Source of the DNA: Saprospiraceae bacterium
GTDB lineage: Bacteria > Bacteroidota > Bacteroidia > Chitinophagales > Saprospiraceae
NCBI GenBank assembly: GCA_016717145.1
Contig: JADKGD010000023.1
Coordinates: forward strand, 1-59,519
Direction: 5' to 3'
DNA length: 59,519 nucleotides
A program made the position numbers and the translations under genes. This document shows positions 18,404 to 27,230 of the stretch, piece after piece. The first letter of the stretch is position 1; each line of letters begins with the position of its first letter. Below the pieces are notes generated by a model. It made no database searches and was not told the DNA's origin. It saw nothing but the letters and a program-made list of their open reading frames with translations.

Positions 18404-19077
18404 ACCACCAGACTTATCCGATGCACGCCTGGTTGATAGTTTTTTGAGATAAGGTATTTAACGTGTTCATAGTGTTCTTTATTTGATTTGAAGTCTATGG
18501 TATTTAAATCTATTATCAGGATAGGATAGGATAGGATGTTTCTGAAATATTCGAAATATGACTGTTGTATTTGTGTCAGATATTCAGGTGTTATATCTTT
18601 TTCATATTCACGTCCTCTCCCGCCTATATTTTTTAACAAAATATCTACGTTTCTATGAAAATATACAAGTATATCCGGCTTTGGAAAGGATTGATTTAAT
18701 ACAGTGAACATTTTTTGAAATAATCTGAATTCATCTTCAGGGAGATTTTTACGTGCAAAAAGCAAGGTTTTAACGAATGCATAATCCGATACTGTAAACT
18801 CCCGGAATAAATCCTGATTTAATAAATGTCGCTGTAATTGTTTATGCCTCTCTGTCATAAAAAATAATTCGACAGTGAATGCAAACCTATCAGGCTCCTT
18901 ATAGAATAATGGAAGAAACGGATTGTCGTCAAATTCTTCCAGAATCAGGCGGCAATTATATTCTTCTTTAATAAGATTACAAAATGTGGTCTTACCGGCG
19001 CCGATATTGCCTTCAATACAAATATAATTATATGGAAACTGTACAGTGATAGAGTTACTTTTTATTTGGACAAAAAT
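18400..19077 (-). CDS. Deoxynucleoside kinase, start codon unclear
   Basis: The enzyme family phosphorylates deoxynucleosides for salvage. The P-loop IEGNIGAGKTTF lies near the N-terminus, followed by EEFDDNPFLPLFY, the FFMTERHKQL segment, the DYAFVKTLLFARKNL region and the LVYFHRNVDILLKNIGGRGREYE arginine-rich lid (split here only for naming). ATG-based calling would start at 18858 and lose the P-loop. The frame is open to a stop just upstream of 19077, but it has no ATG, GTG or TTG before the P-loop. Only ATT (19077) or ATA (19065) fit; otherwise an indel hides the start. It lies 114 bases after folK, a pairing common in Bacteroidota. The 3' end overlaps the convergent gene's stop. Confidence 0.75.
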   Translation of the reverse strand: MFVQIKSNSITVQFPYNYICIEGNIGAGKTTFCNLIKEEYNCRLILEEFDDNPFLPLFYKEPDRFAFTVELFFMTERHKQLQRHLLNQDLFREFTVSDYAFVKTLLFARKNLPEDEFRLFQKMFTVLNQSFPKPDILVYFHRNVDILLKNIGGRGREYEKDITPEYLTQIQQSYFEYFRNILSYPILIIDLNTIDFKSNKEHYEHVKYLISKNYQPGVHRISLVV

Positions 19078-19191
19078 ATGATATTAAAATGAAAAATATA
19101 TGATGGCGTTAAAAAATTACACACACAATTTAGATTTGATCAACGACATATGATTATTGATTGGTCGGAAACGATTTTTTTTCCTTATTCA

Positions 19192-19686
19192 TTATTCATC
19201 TGTTTCATCGTATATATACACTTCACTTGTATCTTTACAAAGGTCATACAATTCATCAACAGTTATTTTTTTTACAGGATCTTCATATTCTCCTGCAATT
19301 TCAATCATAGGAACAAGTACAAAATTGCGTTCATACATTCTTGGATGGGGTATGGTGATTTTTTCTGTTGCTATGATATCTGAATTTACATAAATAATAT
19401 CGATATCAATATTTCTTGGGCCCCATTTGGTTTTGAAATCAACTCCAAGAGCCGCTTGAATAGCATTAATGGTCTCAATTACTTCTTCAGGATTCAGTTT
19501 TGATGATACTTCTATTGCCATATTTAGAAAACTATCCTGTTCTTTCATCCCCCAGGGTTCCGTTTCGTAAATAGATGATTGCTTGTGTATTGCCCCAATT
19601 TTTTCTTCAATTTGTTGAATTGCCAACATCAAAAAACTTTTTCGATCTCCTCGATTTGAACCTAAGTGCAGATAATATTGATTCAT
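19192..19686 (-). CDS. folK: 2-amino-4-hydroxy-6-hydroxymethyldihydropteridine pyrophosphokinase
   Basis: FolK transfers pyrophosphate from ATP to the pterin in folate synthesis. The product is 164 aa, a normal length. Signatures are YLHLGSNRGDR at the N-terminus, SSIYETEPWG, FLNMAIEV, and the family motif KWGPRNIDIDIIY followed by IPHPRMYERNFVLVP. Deoxynucleoside kinase lies immediately downstream on the same strand. Confidence 0.95.
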   Translation of the reverse strand: MNQYYLHLGSNRGDRKSFLMLAIQQIEEKIGAIHKQSSIYETEPWGMKEQDSFLNMAIEVSSKLNPEEVIETINAIQAALGVDFKTKWGPRNIDIDIIYVNSDIIATEKITIPHPRMYERNFVLVPMIEIAGEYEDPVKKITVDELYDLCKDTSEVYIYDETDE

Positions 19687-20077
19687 TTGTAATTAATGAT
19701 ATAAATTAAGTCAAAAACCGACATTTACTTCCTTTTTAGATTCGAAAACTTTATACTGAGATTAGTTTAACAGGCAATATTAAATTAAAACAGTTTGAAA
19801 ATTAATCGTTTTTTTTATCCTAACTGATGAATTAAATATTGATTTTAAAAGCTTAAAAGTAGCAAAAAGTATTTTGTTATTGCACATATTATGTTTAAAA
19901 TAATAAATTGAATGCAAATTGCAGCATAAGTAAACTTCATGGCGGGAAGAGGTTATTATATCTGGCTAAATAAATCTAAAGAATCAATCTTTTTTATACT
20001 TTTGTCCTGTATAATTAAATGTATATCGAATATTTTCGAAAATATGGAACTGGTTTAAATTTAAATTGATTTAGAAG
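19687..20077. other. Divergent intergenic region between folK and the coiled-coil gene
   Basis: The gap of 391 bases is AT-rich. It holds a good -7 box for the plus-strand gene at 19997-20004. No hairpin, tRNA or small ORF was recognised. Confidence 0.6.
19997..20004 (+). promoter_or_regulatory. Likely -7 box of the coiled-coil/ABC locus
   Basis: TACTTTTG fits TAnnTTTG and lies about 75 bases before the ATG at 20078, leaving a leader of roughly 65 bases. No clear -33 box is seen. Confidence 0.4.
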
Positions 20078-20755
20078 ATGATACAAAATTCAGACATGTT
20101 TAAAAAAATAAAATCTTTGTTTATTCATGAGGATCCTGCCGCTGAAGGGGCTCAGGTTAATAATGAAGCAAGTGTTGAATCCAAAGGAGAGAATAATACT
20201 TTAAATCAAGGGACCTACCAAAACCGGCCGGTTGGGTCAGGAAGTCCTGATCCTAAATTCACTGAATTACTTCTTAAGGCCATAGAAAGCAACAATCAGG
20301 ATGGCTTTGATTATCTTGAATATAAAAATTCGATAAAATCTATTGAAAACGTTATTCCTGACGAAGGAATGCGTTATAAATCAGCTTTTGAAATGGCAAA
20401 AACAATGGGCTTAACAAAGGAAAAACTTGTACAAAGTGCCAAACATTATTTGCAGGTATTATCGTCTGAAGACCAAAAATTTAAGGAGGCTTTAGAAAAT
20501 CAAAAAGCCAAACAGATTCAGGGTAGGGCGGATCAAATTCAAAGTTTTGAAAAATCTATAACAGAAAAACAACAAATGATAGAAAAGTTTTCTCAGGAAA
20601 TTGAATCTGCGAAAAAACAGTTGGAGACTTTTAAAGGAGAAATAAATGAAGCTATTGTGAAAATAGATATGACGAATCAACAATTTGTTTCTTCTTACAA
20701 TTTAGTATATGGGCAAGTCAGTGCAGATGTTGAAAAAATAAACCAAAATCTATAA
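20078..20755 (+). CDS. Cytoplasmic coiled-coil protein of unknown function
   Basis: The 225-aa protein has no signal peptide or membrane helix. Residues about 1-65 are low-complexity and acidic or polar. Residues 70-130 form a compact helical region (DPKFTELLLKAIESNNQDGF, then FEMAKTMGLTKEKLVQSAKHY). The C-terminal part, from about 140, is a long coiled coil rich in K, E and Q. I do not recognise a named family with confidence. It is followed by a membrane coiled-coil gene and an unusual ABC transporter on the same strand, which suggests a shared function in the cell envelope. Confidence 0.75.
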   Translation: MIQNSDMFKKIKSLFIHEDPAAEGAQVNNEASVESKGENNTLNQGTYQNRPVGSGSPDPKFTELLLKAIESNNQDGFDYLEYKNSIKSIENVIPDEGMRYKSAFEMAKTMGLTKEKLVQSAKHYLQVLSSEDQKFKEALENQKAKQIQGRADQIQSFEKSITEKQQMIEKFSQEIESAKKQLETFKGEINEAIVKIDMTNQQFVSSYNLVYGQVSADVEKINQNL

Positions 20756-20824
20756 AGTTGTTAATATGCTGTTTGCTAAATTACAAAATTCAGAGTTTTC
20801 TGGTTTTACAATCAATTGAATGAT

Positions 20825-20832
20825 TATATTTG
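20825..20832 (+). promoter_or_regulatory. Possible -7 box before the membrane coiled-coil gene
   Basis: TATATTTG fits TAnnTTTG and lies 22 bases before the ATG at 20855, suggesting a second, internal start of transcription within the locus. Confidence 0.35.
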
Positions 20833-20854
20833 AGGGTTTTAATTAAAATATTTG

Positions 20855-21871
20855 ATGGAAACAAATAAAACAAAGTCTTTTTGGTCGAGACCTGAAGGTG
20901 TAACAGGAGCATTATTTTTAGCTGCAATTTTATTTGGTGGTGCTTATGTTACCTTAACAAGTATCGGTGCATTACTGGCATTTATCATGACTACAACCGG
21001 TGCTTTTGTCAGTCTAATGGTTTTAGGTACTATAGTGTTTTTGGCATTAGACAGTAAGTCAAGAGCATTATTTGGATATATGTACAAAAGCGCTATGCGA
21101 TGGATTACAGGACTTTTTGTTCAAATTGATCCGATAGGCATACTTAAATCTTATGTTGAAGATCTGAAATCCAATCTTACTAAAATGAACAGACAGATTG
21201 CACAACTAAGGGGCCAAATGCACAAACTACAGGAGATAATTCTTAACAATAAAAAGGAAATAGACACTAATCTGAATATGGCCAGTCAGGCTGCGGAAGT
21301 TAATAAGCAAGCACAAATGTTGCTTAAAAGCAGGAAGGCGGGTAGACTTCAGGAGTCTAACATGAAACTTGAAGATTTATACAGAAAGATGGAAGTACTT
21401 TATCGGGTATTATCAAAAATGTATGAAAACTCTGAAATCCTTGTAGAAGATGTTCAGGACCAGGTTATGGTTAAAGATCAGGAGAGAAAGGCGATTATGG
21501 CCAGTAATTCAGCTATGAAATCTGCGATGAGTGTCATCAAAGGTGATCCTGACAGAAAAGCGATGTTTGATGCAGCCTTGGAAACTATTGCTGACGATGT
21601 AAGCCAGAAGGTGGGTGAAATGGAGCGGTTTATGGATGTTTCTCAAGGCTTTATGCAGTCAATCGATCTGCAAAATGGTGTTTTTGAAGAAGAGGGACTT
21701 AAAATGTTGGAAAAGTGGGAAAATGAAAGTGTGTCTCTTTTACTTGGAGGTGAAAAGGAATCCCTTATTCTCAAGTCCAATGACGAAAATGAATATCTGG
21801 ATCTAAATGCACCGCTCAAACATCCTGAAAAAGTAGGAAGGACAAATCAATATGATAACTTATTTGAATAA
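20855..21871 (+). CDS. Membrane protein with long cytoplasmic coiled coil (PspA-like in form)
   Basis: The product is 338 aa. Two hydrophobic segments at about residues 15-40 and 45-65 (TGALFLAAILFGGAY..., TTTGAFVSLMVLGTIVFLAL) are followed by an amphipathic region. A long helical, coiled-coil part runs from about residue 100 to 300 (ILKSYVEDLKSNLTKMNRQI, LRGQMHKLQEI). The shape recalls PspA/IM30 proteins, but here anchored by N-terminal helices; homology is not proven. I chose the ATG at 20855 over an in-frame TTG one codon earlier. The ABC solute-binding gene starts 20 bases downstream, so the two are likely co-transcribed. Confidence 0.75.
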   Translation: METNKTKSFWSRPEGVTGALFLAAILFGGAYVTLTSIGALLAFIMTTTGAFVSLMVLGTIVFLALDSKSRALFGYMYKSAMRWITGLFVQIDPIGILKSYVEDLKSNLTKMNRQIAQLRGQMHKLQEIILNNKKEIDTNLNMASQAAEVNKQAQMLLKSRKAGRLQESNMKLEDLYRKMEVLYRVLSKMYENSEILVEDVQDQVMVKDQERKAIMASNSAMKSAMSVIKGDPDRKAMFDAALETIADDVSQKVGEMERFMDVSQGFMQSIDLQNGVFEEEGLKMLEKWENESVSLLLGGEKESLILKSNDENEYLDLNAPLKHPEKVGRTNQYDNLFE

Positions 21872-21891
21872 TTAATCAAACTTAAATCAAA

Positions 21892-23487
21892 ATGGCAACA
21901 AGACTTACGGGATTTTCAAAATTAGTAATAACATTGGTCATCTTGGCCGGATTATTTTTTGGTGGCAGGTATTTGCTCAATACAACAAAACTTGGACAGG
22001 ATCTCAAAAAACAGGCAGAATCTGTCTCAACATCGGGTGAAGATGGTGCTTCAAAGGGTACTAATAATATCACAGCAGGCAAACGCGACCCCAATACTCT
22101 TCGTGTTCAGCTGGTAACATGGGGAGGCTACGCACCGGGACTTTATTTTAACGAAGGAGGAAGTCCAAATACGAATAGTCGTTTTTATAAGGATTATGGA
22201 TTTAAGGTGGAATTTATTGTCGAAAATGATCTTTTGAAAGCCATGAATGCCTGGATGGCAGGAGAGTACGATGTGTTGGTACAAACAGCAGATGCATTCC
22301 CATTATATACCGCGCCTAAAGAGATTAACGACTATCAACCAAAGGCTTTTATGCAGGTTGACTGGTCAAGGGGAGGCGATGCCGTAATCGTAAAAAGAGG
22401 TATCAACACCGCCAATGATCTGAAAGGGAAAAGGATAGCTGTTGCGGTACCTTCACCTGCTCAGACATTATTAAATAGTACCCTTGAAGCAGCTGGTTTG
22501 AAATATAGCGACGTGACTGTCGTTAAAACTACTGATAATCTAAAAGCTGCTGAATTATTTAGAAGCGGGGACATAGACGCAGCTTTAGTTTGGAGTCCGG
22601 ATGACATCAAAGCAACGGGAGATGTTCCTGGCTCAAAAGTATTATTGACGACTATTCAACAATCACATATTATAGCGGACATTATGTTTGCTACTCAAAA
22701 AACTATTGATGAAAAGAAAAATATGATTCATGGCTTCTATGAAGGTTGGATGAAAGGCGTCGCTGAATTAAACTCCAGTACATCAAATCATGCTAAAGCC
22801 TCAAAGTATCTTGGAGAACTTAATGGCTTGACTGCAGATGATGGTTTAGGCATGATGAGCACCGTATATTGGACAGGACAAGGAGATAATGTTAACTTTT
22901 TCGGGCTGAATTCTGCTTATAAGGGCCAAAGAGGTCAGGATCTCTATGAAAAAATGGCAAAGAAGTTTGTAGAAACAGGCGATTCACCTAATGATGCACC
23001 ATCTTGGAGATCAGTTATTTACACTGGGGCTATTACAGCTGCGCAGTCTAATTTATCAGGAAGTGGATTTGAAGGTGAAAAGTCAAAGGTTTTTTCGCCA
23101 ACGACAAAAGCTGAAATGAAAGCGCCTGCCATTGCCTCCAAACCGATAAGTATAACTTTTGCCTCTGGAAAATTTTTGTTGGATGAAAATTCAAAAACCA
23201 TCATAGATTTACAATTTAAAGATGTGGCTAAGTCTTTTGCAAACATTAAAGTAAGAATAGAAGGCAATACTGACAATGTTGGTAGCAAAACAGCCAATAA
23301 ATCTTTGTCAGAAAAACGTGCAAAATCAGTAGCAGATTATTTAAGATCTGCATATGGCATGGACTCAAACCGATTTGTAATAGTAGGCAATGGCCCAGAT
23401 AATCCGGTGCCGGGTTGTGAAACAAATAGCTCAGAAGAATGTAAAGCGAAAAATAGAAGAACTGAGTTTCAGTTGATAGGAGGTTGA
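21892..23487 (+). CDS. TauA/SsuA-type solute-binding domain fused to an OmpA peptidoglycan-binding domain
   Basis: The 531-aa protein has an N-terminal membrane anchor (about 10-28, LVITLVILAGLFFGGRYLL) instead of a lipobox. Residues about 68-370 form a periplasmic binding domain of the TauA/SsuA/NMT1 type: LRVQLVTWGGYAPGLY, the DVLVQTADAFPLY strand, TANDLKGKRIAVAVPSPAQT, and ELFRSGDIDAALVWSPDD. Residues 419-531 form an OmpA C-terminal domain with IEGNTDNVGS, LSEKRAKSVADYLR and KNRRTEF, including the Asp and Arg that bind diaminopimelate in the family. The protein could thus span from inner membrane to cell wall. Permease and ATPase genes follow directly. The substrate cannot be read from the sequence. 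Confidence 0.85.
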   Translation: MATRLTGFSKLVITLVILAGLFFGGRYLLNTTKLGQDLKKQAESVSTSGEDGASKGTNNITAGKRDPNTLRVQLVTWGGYAPGLYFNEGGSPNTNSRFYKDYGFKVEFIVENDLLKAMNAWMAGEYDVLVQTADAFPLYTAPKEINDYQPKAFMQVDWSRGGDAVIVKRGINTANDLKGKRIAVAVPSPAQTLLNSTLEAAGLKYSDVTVVKTTDNLKAAELFRSGDIDAALVWSPDDIKATGDVPGSKVLLTTIQQSHIIADIMFATQKTIDEKKNMIHGFYEGWMKGVAELNSSTSNHAKASKYLGELNGLTADDGLGMMSTVYWTGQGDNVNFFGLNSAYKGQRGQDLYEKMAKKFVETGDSPNDAPSWRSVIYTGAITAAQSNLSGSGFEGEKSKVFSPTTKAEMKAPAIASKPISITFASGKFLLDENSKTIIDLQFKDVAKSFANIKVRIEGNTDNVGSKTANKSLSEKRAKSVADYLRSAYGMDSNRFVIVGNGPDNPVPGCETNSSEECKAKNRRTEFQLIGG

Positions 23488-23536
23488 TAAAATTTTGAAA
23501 TGTTTTTTATTGTTTTGTAACCAAAATAAGATGTAA

Positions 23537-24596
23537 ATGTCTTCATGGCTATTTAAACTTAGGGGGGATATTGATGGAAAACAAAAGATTGTTCTTGGTA
23601 TAATTGGAGCATTGTTTCTACTTATATTTTGGGCCTTACTTACAGCAGGTGAAAATCCTGTGTTACCCAGATCAGTGTTCCCACATCCGATGCGTGTTTT
23701 GAATGCCTTTGGCGATTTGTAGAGACAACCAATTGGTGATGAACCTTTGCAAGTCTATAGGACTAAATCTAGGTGGTTACATTAAAGCAATTTTATATGC
23801 CATTCCTGTTGGTTTTTTAATAGGTTTGGTGCCACTGTTCAGAGGTATGTTTCAAAAAATGGTAGATGCAATAAGATTTTTACCTTTAACTGCTTTGACT
23901 GGATTGTTTATTATTTGGTTTGGGATTTTTGTCGAACAAAAGATAAATTTCCTGGCTTTTGGTATTTTCATTTATCTGCTTCCTATTGTCATTCAGCGCA
24001 TCGACGAAGTTGATGATGTCTATTTGAAAACAGTAAAGACATTAGGTGCAAGTTATTGGCAAACCATTTGGACGGTCTATTTACCTTCAGTGGTATCCAG
24101 ACTGTCTGATGATATTAGAATTTTGACTGCTATTTCATGGACTTATATCATCGTGGCTGAAACATCAGCTGATCAGGGTGGAATTGGTTCCTTAATATTC
24201 AGAGCCGGACAACGATTAGGGAGAGTAGATATTACAGTTGCTTGTCTTATTATAATTATGGTATTTGGCATATTTCAGGATAAAATTTTTGGGTATTTAG
24301 ACAGGAAGTTTTTTCCTTATAAATATCAGGCAAAGGATGGTTTCAATCAAGGAGGAGATCTCAAGGCTATTTCACTTTTTGATGCGGTTTTTGATTTTGT
24401 TATTATAATTTCCACATGGATTTTTATAGGCGTTTACATCATATTAATGGTAAATGAAATACAACCTTTTATTGGAAACATCAAACCCTTAACATATTTG
24501 TTTGGTGATGCCTTATGGACCATTCACTTTGTGTTTGTTTTAATGCTTATATATCAGGGGAATTCCATTTATAAAAAATTCATAAAAAAGGCATGA
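23537..24596 (+). CDS. ABC transporter permease (TauC/SsuC-like), frameshifted
   Basis: The N-terminal piece (23537-23722) carries the first membrane helix and ends at VLNAFGDL. The rest continues in the next frame (RDNQLVMNLCKSIGLN), so a single extra base near 23715-23723 splits the gene; corrected length is about 352 aa. The core matches taurine/sulfonate-type permeases: IPVGFLIGLVPLFRG, a long FLPLTALTGLFIIWFGIF region, and the EAA-type loop VKTLGASYWQTIWTVYLPSV. Unusually, about 100 further residues with two membrane helices follow the normal end (DFVIIISTWIFIGVYIILMV; LWTIHFVFVLMLIY). The stop overlaps the ATPase start (ATGA). Confidence 0.8.
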
Positions 24597-25405
24597 GTAA
24601 CTTCCAATTCGAAGATAAGGCGGCGCTGAATAATATCATTGAATTACGAGGCATTAGTCAATCATATGATAATGGTCAGAATTGGATTATTAAAGACCTT
24701 GATTTTATTATTGAAGACAAACCAGCCCAGGGACAATTTGTTGTGATACTTGGTATGTCAGGTTGTGGTAAGTCTACCATACTCCGATATATTGCAGGTC
24801 TTCAAAATCCAACAAAAGGTACCGTTCTTATCAATAATAAACCTGTAGATGATAAAACACATGTGAGCATGGTTTTTCAACAATATTCTTCATTGCCATG
24901 GATGACTGTTTTGGATAATGTTGGACTTGCACTTAGATACCAAGGCATCAAAAGCAAAGAGAGAAATGAAAGAGCCATGGAATTGATCAAACTGGTAGGA
25001 TTAGAAGGTCACGAAAAAAAATATGCCATGTATCCTACACTTTCCGGAGGCCAGCTTCAGCGTGTAGCTATTGCAAGAAGTCTTTTGGCCAATCCGGACA
25101 TCTTACTGATGGATGAGCCCTTTGGAGCACTAGATGTCAAAACGCGAATTCAGATGCAGGAATTACTTTTAGAACTTTGGGCCAAATTTCACTCCACCAT
25201 CATATTTGTCACACATGACATAGCAGAAGCTGTTTATCTGGGGGATGATATATATATTATGAAATATGCACCTTCAAAATTTATAGAACAAATCCATGTG
25301 GATTTACCTCTCATTCGAAATAGGGAAACAAAACGTGATCCTCTGTATACTCAGATAGTACAACACGTTGAAGATGTTATGATGAAGTATAGTGGTGAGA
25401 AATGA
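24593..25405 (+). CDS. ABC transporter ATP-binding protein (TauB/SsuB-like)
   Basis: The 270-aa ATPase shows Walker A GMSGCGKST, Q-loop MVFQQYSSLPWMTVLDNV, signature LSGGQLQRVAIARSLLANPD, Walker B ILLMDEPFGALD and the switch histidine in FVTHDIAEAVYLGDD. This is the pattern of importers of the nitrate/sulfonate/taurine class. It overlaps the permease gene by four bases, so the two subunits are translationally coupled. Together with the OmpA-fused binding protein it completes an importer-type ABC complex. It is the last gene of the locus; gldA has its own promoter. Confidence 0.9.
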   Translation: MSNFQFEDKAALNNIIELRGISQSYDNGQNWIIKDLDFIIEDKPAQGQFVVILGMSGCGKSTILRYIAGLQNPTKGTVLINNKPVDDKTHVSMVFQQYSSLPWMTVLDNVGLALRYQGIKSKERNERAMELIKLVGLEGHEKKYAMYPTLSGGQLQRVAIARSLLANPDILLMDEPFGALDVKTRIQMQELLLELWAKFHSTIIFVTHDIAEAVYLGDDIYIMKYAPSKFIEQIHVDLPLIRNRETKRDPLYTQIVQHVEDVMMKYSGEK

Positions 25406-25479
25406 CAAATTTTTGTGGTCCCAAATATCATACAGTTTAGTCTCCTGCATATCAATTATGTAAAATCTGTTAGCTGGAA

Positions 25480-25511
25480 TTGTTGTTTTTATACTATTAA
25501 TTTTACTTTTG
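25480..25511 (+). promoter_or_regulatory. Promoter of the gldA-gldF-gldG operon
   Basis: A TTGTTG at 25480-25485 and TACTTTTG at 25504-25511 fit the Bacteroidota -33/-7 promoter (TTTG and TAnnTTTG) with an 18-base spacer. The ATG of gldA is 60 bases downstream. Confidence 0.5.
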
Positions 25512-25570
25512 TGGGCTTTTTCATCGATTCGTATTTTAGATTTACCTGATTAATATAAAATTTCTTAACC

Positions 25571-26491
25571 ATGTCAGTTTTAGTAAACGGTTTAACGAAG
25601 TATTTCGGTGCTCAGAAGGCAGTTGATAATTTATCTTTCGAAGCTCATCCCGGCCAAATATTAGGTTTTCTTGGACCAAATGGAGCAGGTAAAACGACTA
25701 CTATGAAAATGATTTGTTGTTATCTGCAACCTTCAGAAGGAACAGCTACAATTGAAGGTTATGATGTCAACAAATCTCCATTAATGGTCAGGAAACAAAT
25801 TGGTTACCTGCCGGAGCATAATCCTTTGTATGAGGAAATGTATGTAAAAGAATTCCTTCAATTTGTAGCAAGTATTTACAAGTTGCAACATAAATCCGCA
25901 CGAATAGCTGAGGTAATTGATATGACTGGTCTTGGAAAAGAACAAAATAAAATAATTGGTACACTATCTAAGGGTTATCGTCAGCGTGTAGGACTTGCAC
26001 AAGCCATCATTCATGACCCTAAAGTATTGATTCTGGATGAACCCACTTCGGGCCTTGATATGAATCAATTGATGGATATCAGAAAGCTTATTAAAGAACT
26101 TGGAAAAGAGAAAACTGTAATTTTTTCTTCCCACATTATGCAGGAAGTACAAGCGCTTTGTGATAGGGTAGTTATCATAAATGATGGACATATGGTAGCA
26201 GACGAAACTATTGAAAAACTTCAAAACAGATTGGAGGGCAACCAGATTATAAGAATTGAATTTTTAGAAAATAACATTTCAGAGCTTATCTTTGCCCAAC
26301 TTAATGGCTTAACTGATATTTCCCATGACCGTGGACAGATGGTAATAACCACAAAAGGTTTAGCAGATGTAAGGGCAGATATATTTAATATTGCCGTTGC
26401 AAACAAACTAACCATACTTGAAATGCATAGAGAAAAGGCCAATGTGGAAGATATTTTCAGAAAATTGACCAAAACCAATACAAATGCTTAG
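25571..26491 (+). CDS. gldA: Gliding motility ABC transporter ATP-binding protein GldA
   Basis: The 306-aa ATPase has Walker A LGPNGAGKTTTMKM (about 34-47), signature LSKGYRQRVGLAQAIIHDP and Walker B VLILDEPTSGLD. The length, and the C-terminal domain of about 80 residues ending in EMHREKANVEDIFRKLT, match GldA. In Flavobacterium johnsoniae GldA, GldF and GldG form an ABC transporter required for gliding. It heads a four-gene operon and overlaps gldF by 8 bases. Confidence 0.9.
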   Translation: MSVLVNGLTKYFGAQKAVDNLSFEAHPGQILGFLGPNGAGKTTTMKMICCYLQPSEGTATIEGYDVNKSPLMVRKQIGYLPEHNPLYEEMYVKEFLQFVASIYKLQHKSARIAEVIDMTGLGKEQNKIIGTLSKGYRQRVGLAQAIIHDPKVLILDEPTSGLDMNQLMDIRKLIKELGKEKTVIFSSHIMQEVQALCDRVVIINDGHMVADETIEKLQNRLEGNQIIRIEFLENNISELIFAQLNGLTDISHDRGQMVITTKGLADVRADIFNIAVANKLTILEMHREKANVEDIFRKLTKTNTNA

Positions 26492-27212
26492 TATTTTCTG
26501 GAAGGAGATTCATTCGTTTTTTAGTTCACTGATTGGATATCTTGTCATCGGAGTTTTTCTGGTATCCATTGGCTTATTTATGTGGGTTTTCTCAGATACA
26601 AGTGTCCTTGACTATAATTTTGCTACAATGGATCAGCTTTTTTCTATTGCTCCGCTAGTATTTTTATTTTTAATACCGGCTGTAACAATGAGAAGTTTTG
26701 CTGAGGAGAGGTCCAAAGGGACGATTGAGTTCTTGTTTACCAAACCAATAACTACTTATCAAATAATAATGGGTAAATACCTTGCAAATGTCACATTGGT
26801 GGTCTTTGCTTTATTACCTACGCTTATATATTATTATTCTGTTTATCAACTTGGTTCGCCAATCGGAAATTTGGATTCAGGTGCAATCATCGGTTCGTAT
26901 ATTGGTCTTTTTTTATTGTCAGGCACTTTTATTGCTATTGGGATGCTAGCCTCAACATTGACCAACAATCAAATTATTTCATTCATATTAGGTGCATTTT
27001 TATGTTTTTTCTTTCATTGGGCTTTTCTATATATAGCCAGAATGCCTGTTTTTGCTACAAATTTTGATTTGCTGATTCAAAAACTAGGTATCAGTTATCA
27101 TTATTCCAGTATCAGTAAAGGATTGGTAGATACGCGGGATATAGTATATTTTTTATCAATGATTTTTATATTTTTGTATACCACGACAATTGTCCTTGAA
27201 AAACGCAAATAA
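26484..27212 (+). CDS. gldF: Gliding motility ABC transporter permease GldF
   Basis: The 242-aa ABC-2 type permease has about six membrane helices and the family landmarks FWKEIHSFFSSLIGYLVIG at the N-terminus and MRSFAEERSKGTIEFLFTKP after the second helix. It overlaps gldA by 8 bases and lies 18 bases before gldG, an arrangement typical of the GldAFG complex. Confidence 0.9.
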   Translation: MLSIFWKEIHSFFSSLIGYLVIGVFLVSIGLFMWVFSDTSVLDYNFATMDQLFSIAPLVFLFLIPAVTMRSFAEERSKGTIEFLFTKPITTYQIIMGKYLANVTLVVFALLPTLIYYYSVYQLGSPIGNLDSGAIIGSYIGLFLLSGTFIAIGMLASTLTNNQIISFILGAFLCFFFHWAFLYIARMPVFATNFDLLIQKLGISYHYSSISKGLVDTRDIVYFLSMIFIFLYTTTIVLEKRK

Positions 27213-27230
27213 AACCTTCATTGTCCACTT

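Noticed and set aside
16308..20077. tRNA or other RNA genes in the longer gaps
   Set aside because: No cloverleaf-like, GC-rich segments or GGTTCRA arms were found by eye; only AT-rich sequence and promoter boxes.
23700..23730. Programmed ribosomal frameshift in the permease
   Set aside because: There is no slippery heptamer or downstream structure, and similar one-base breaks occur in unrelated genes across the window.
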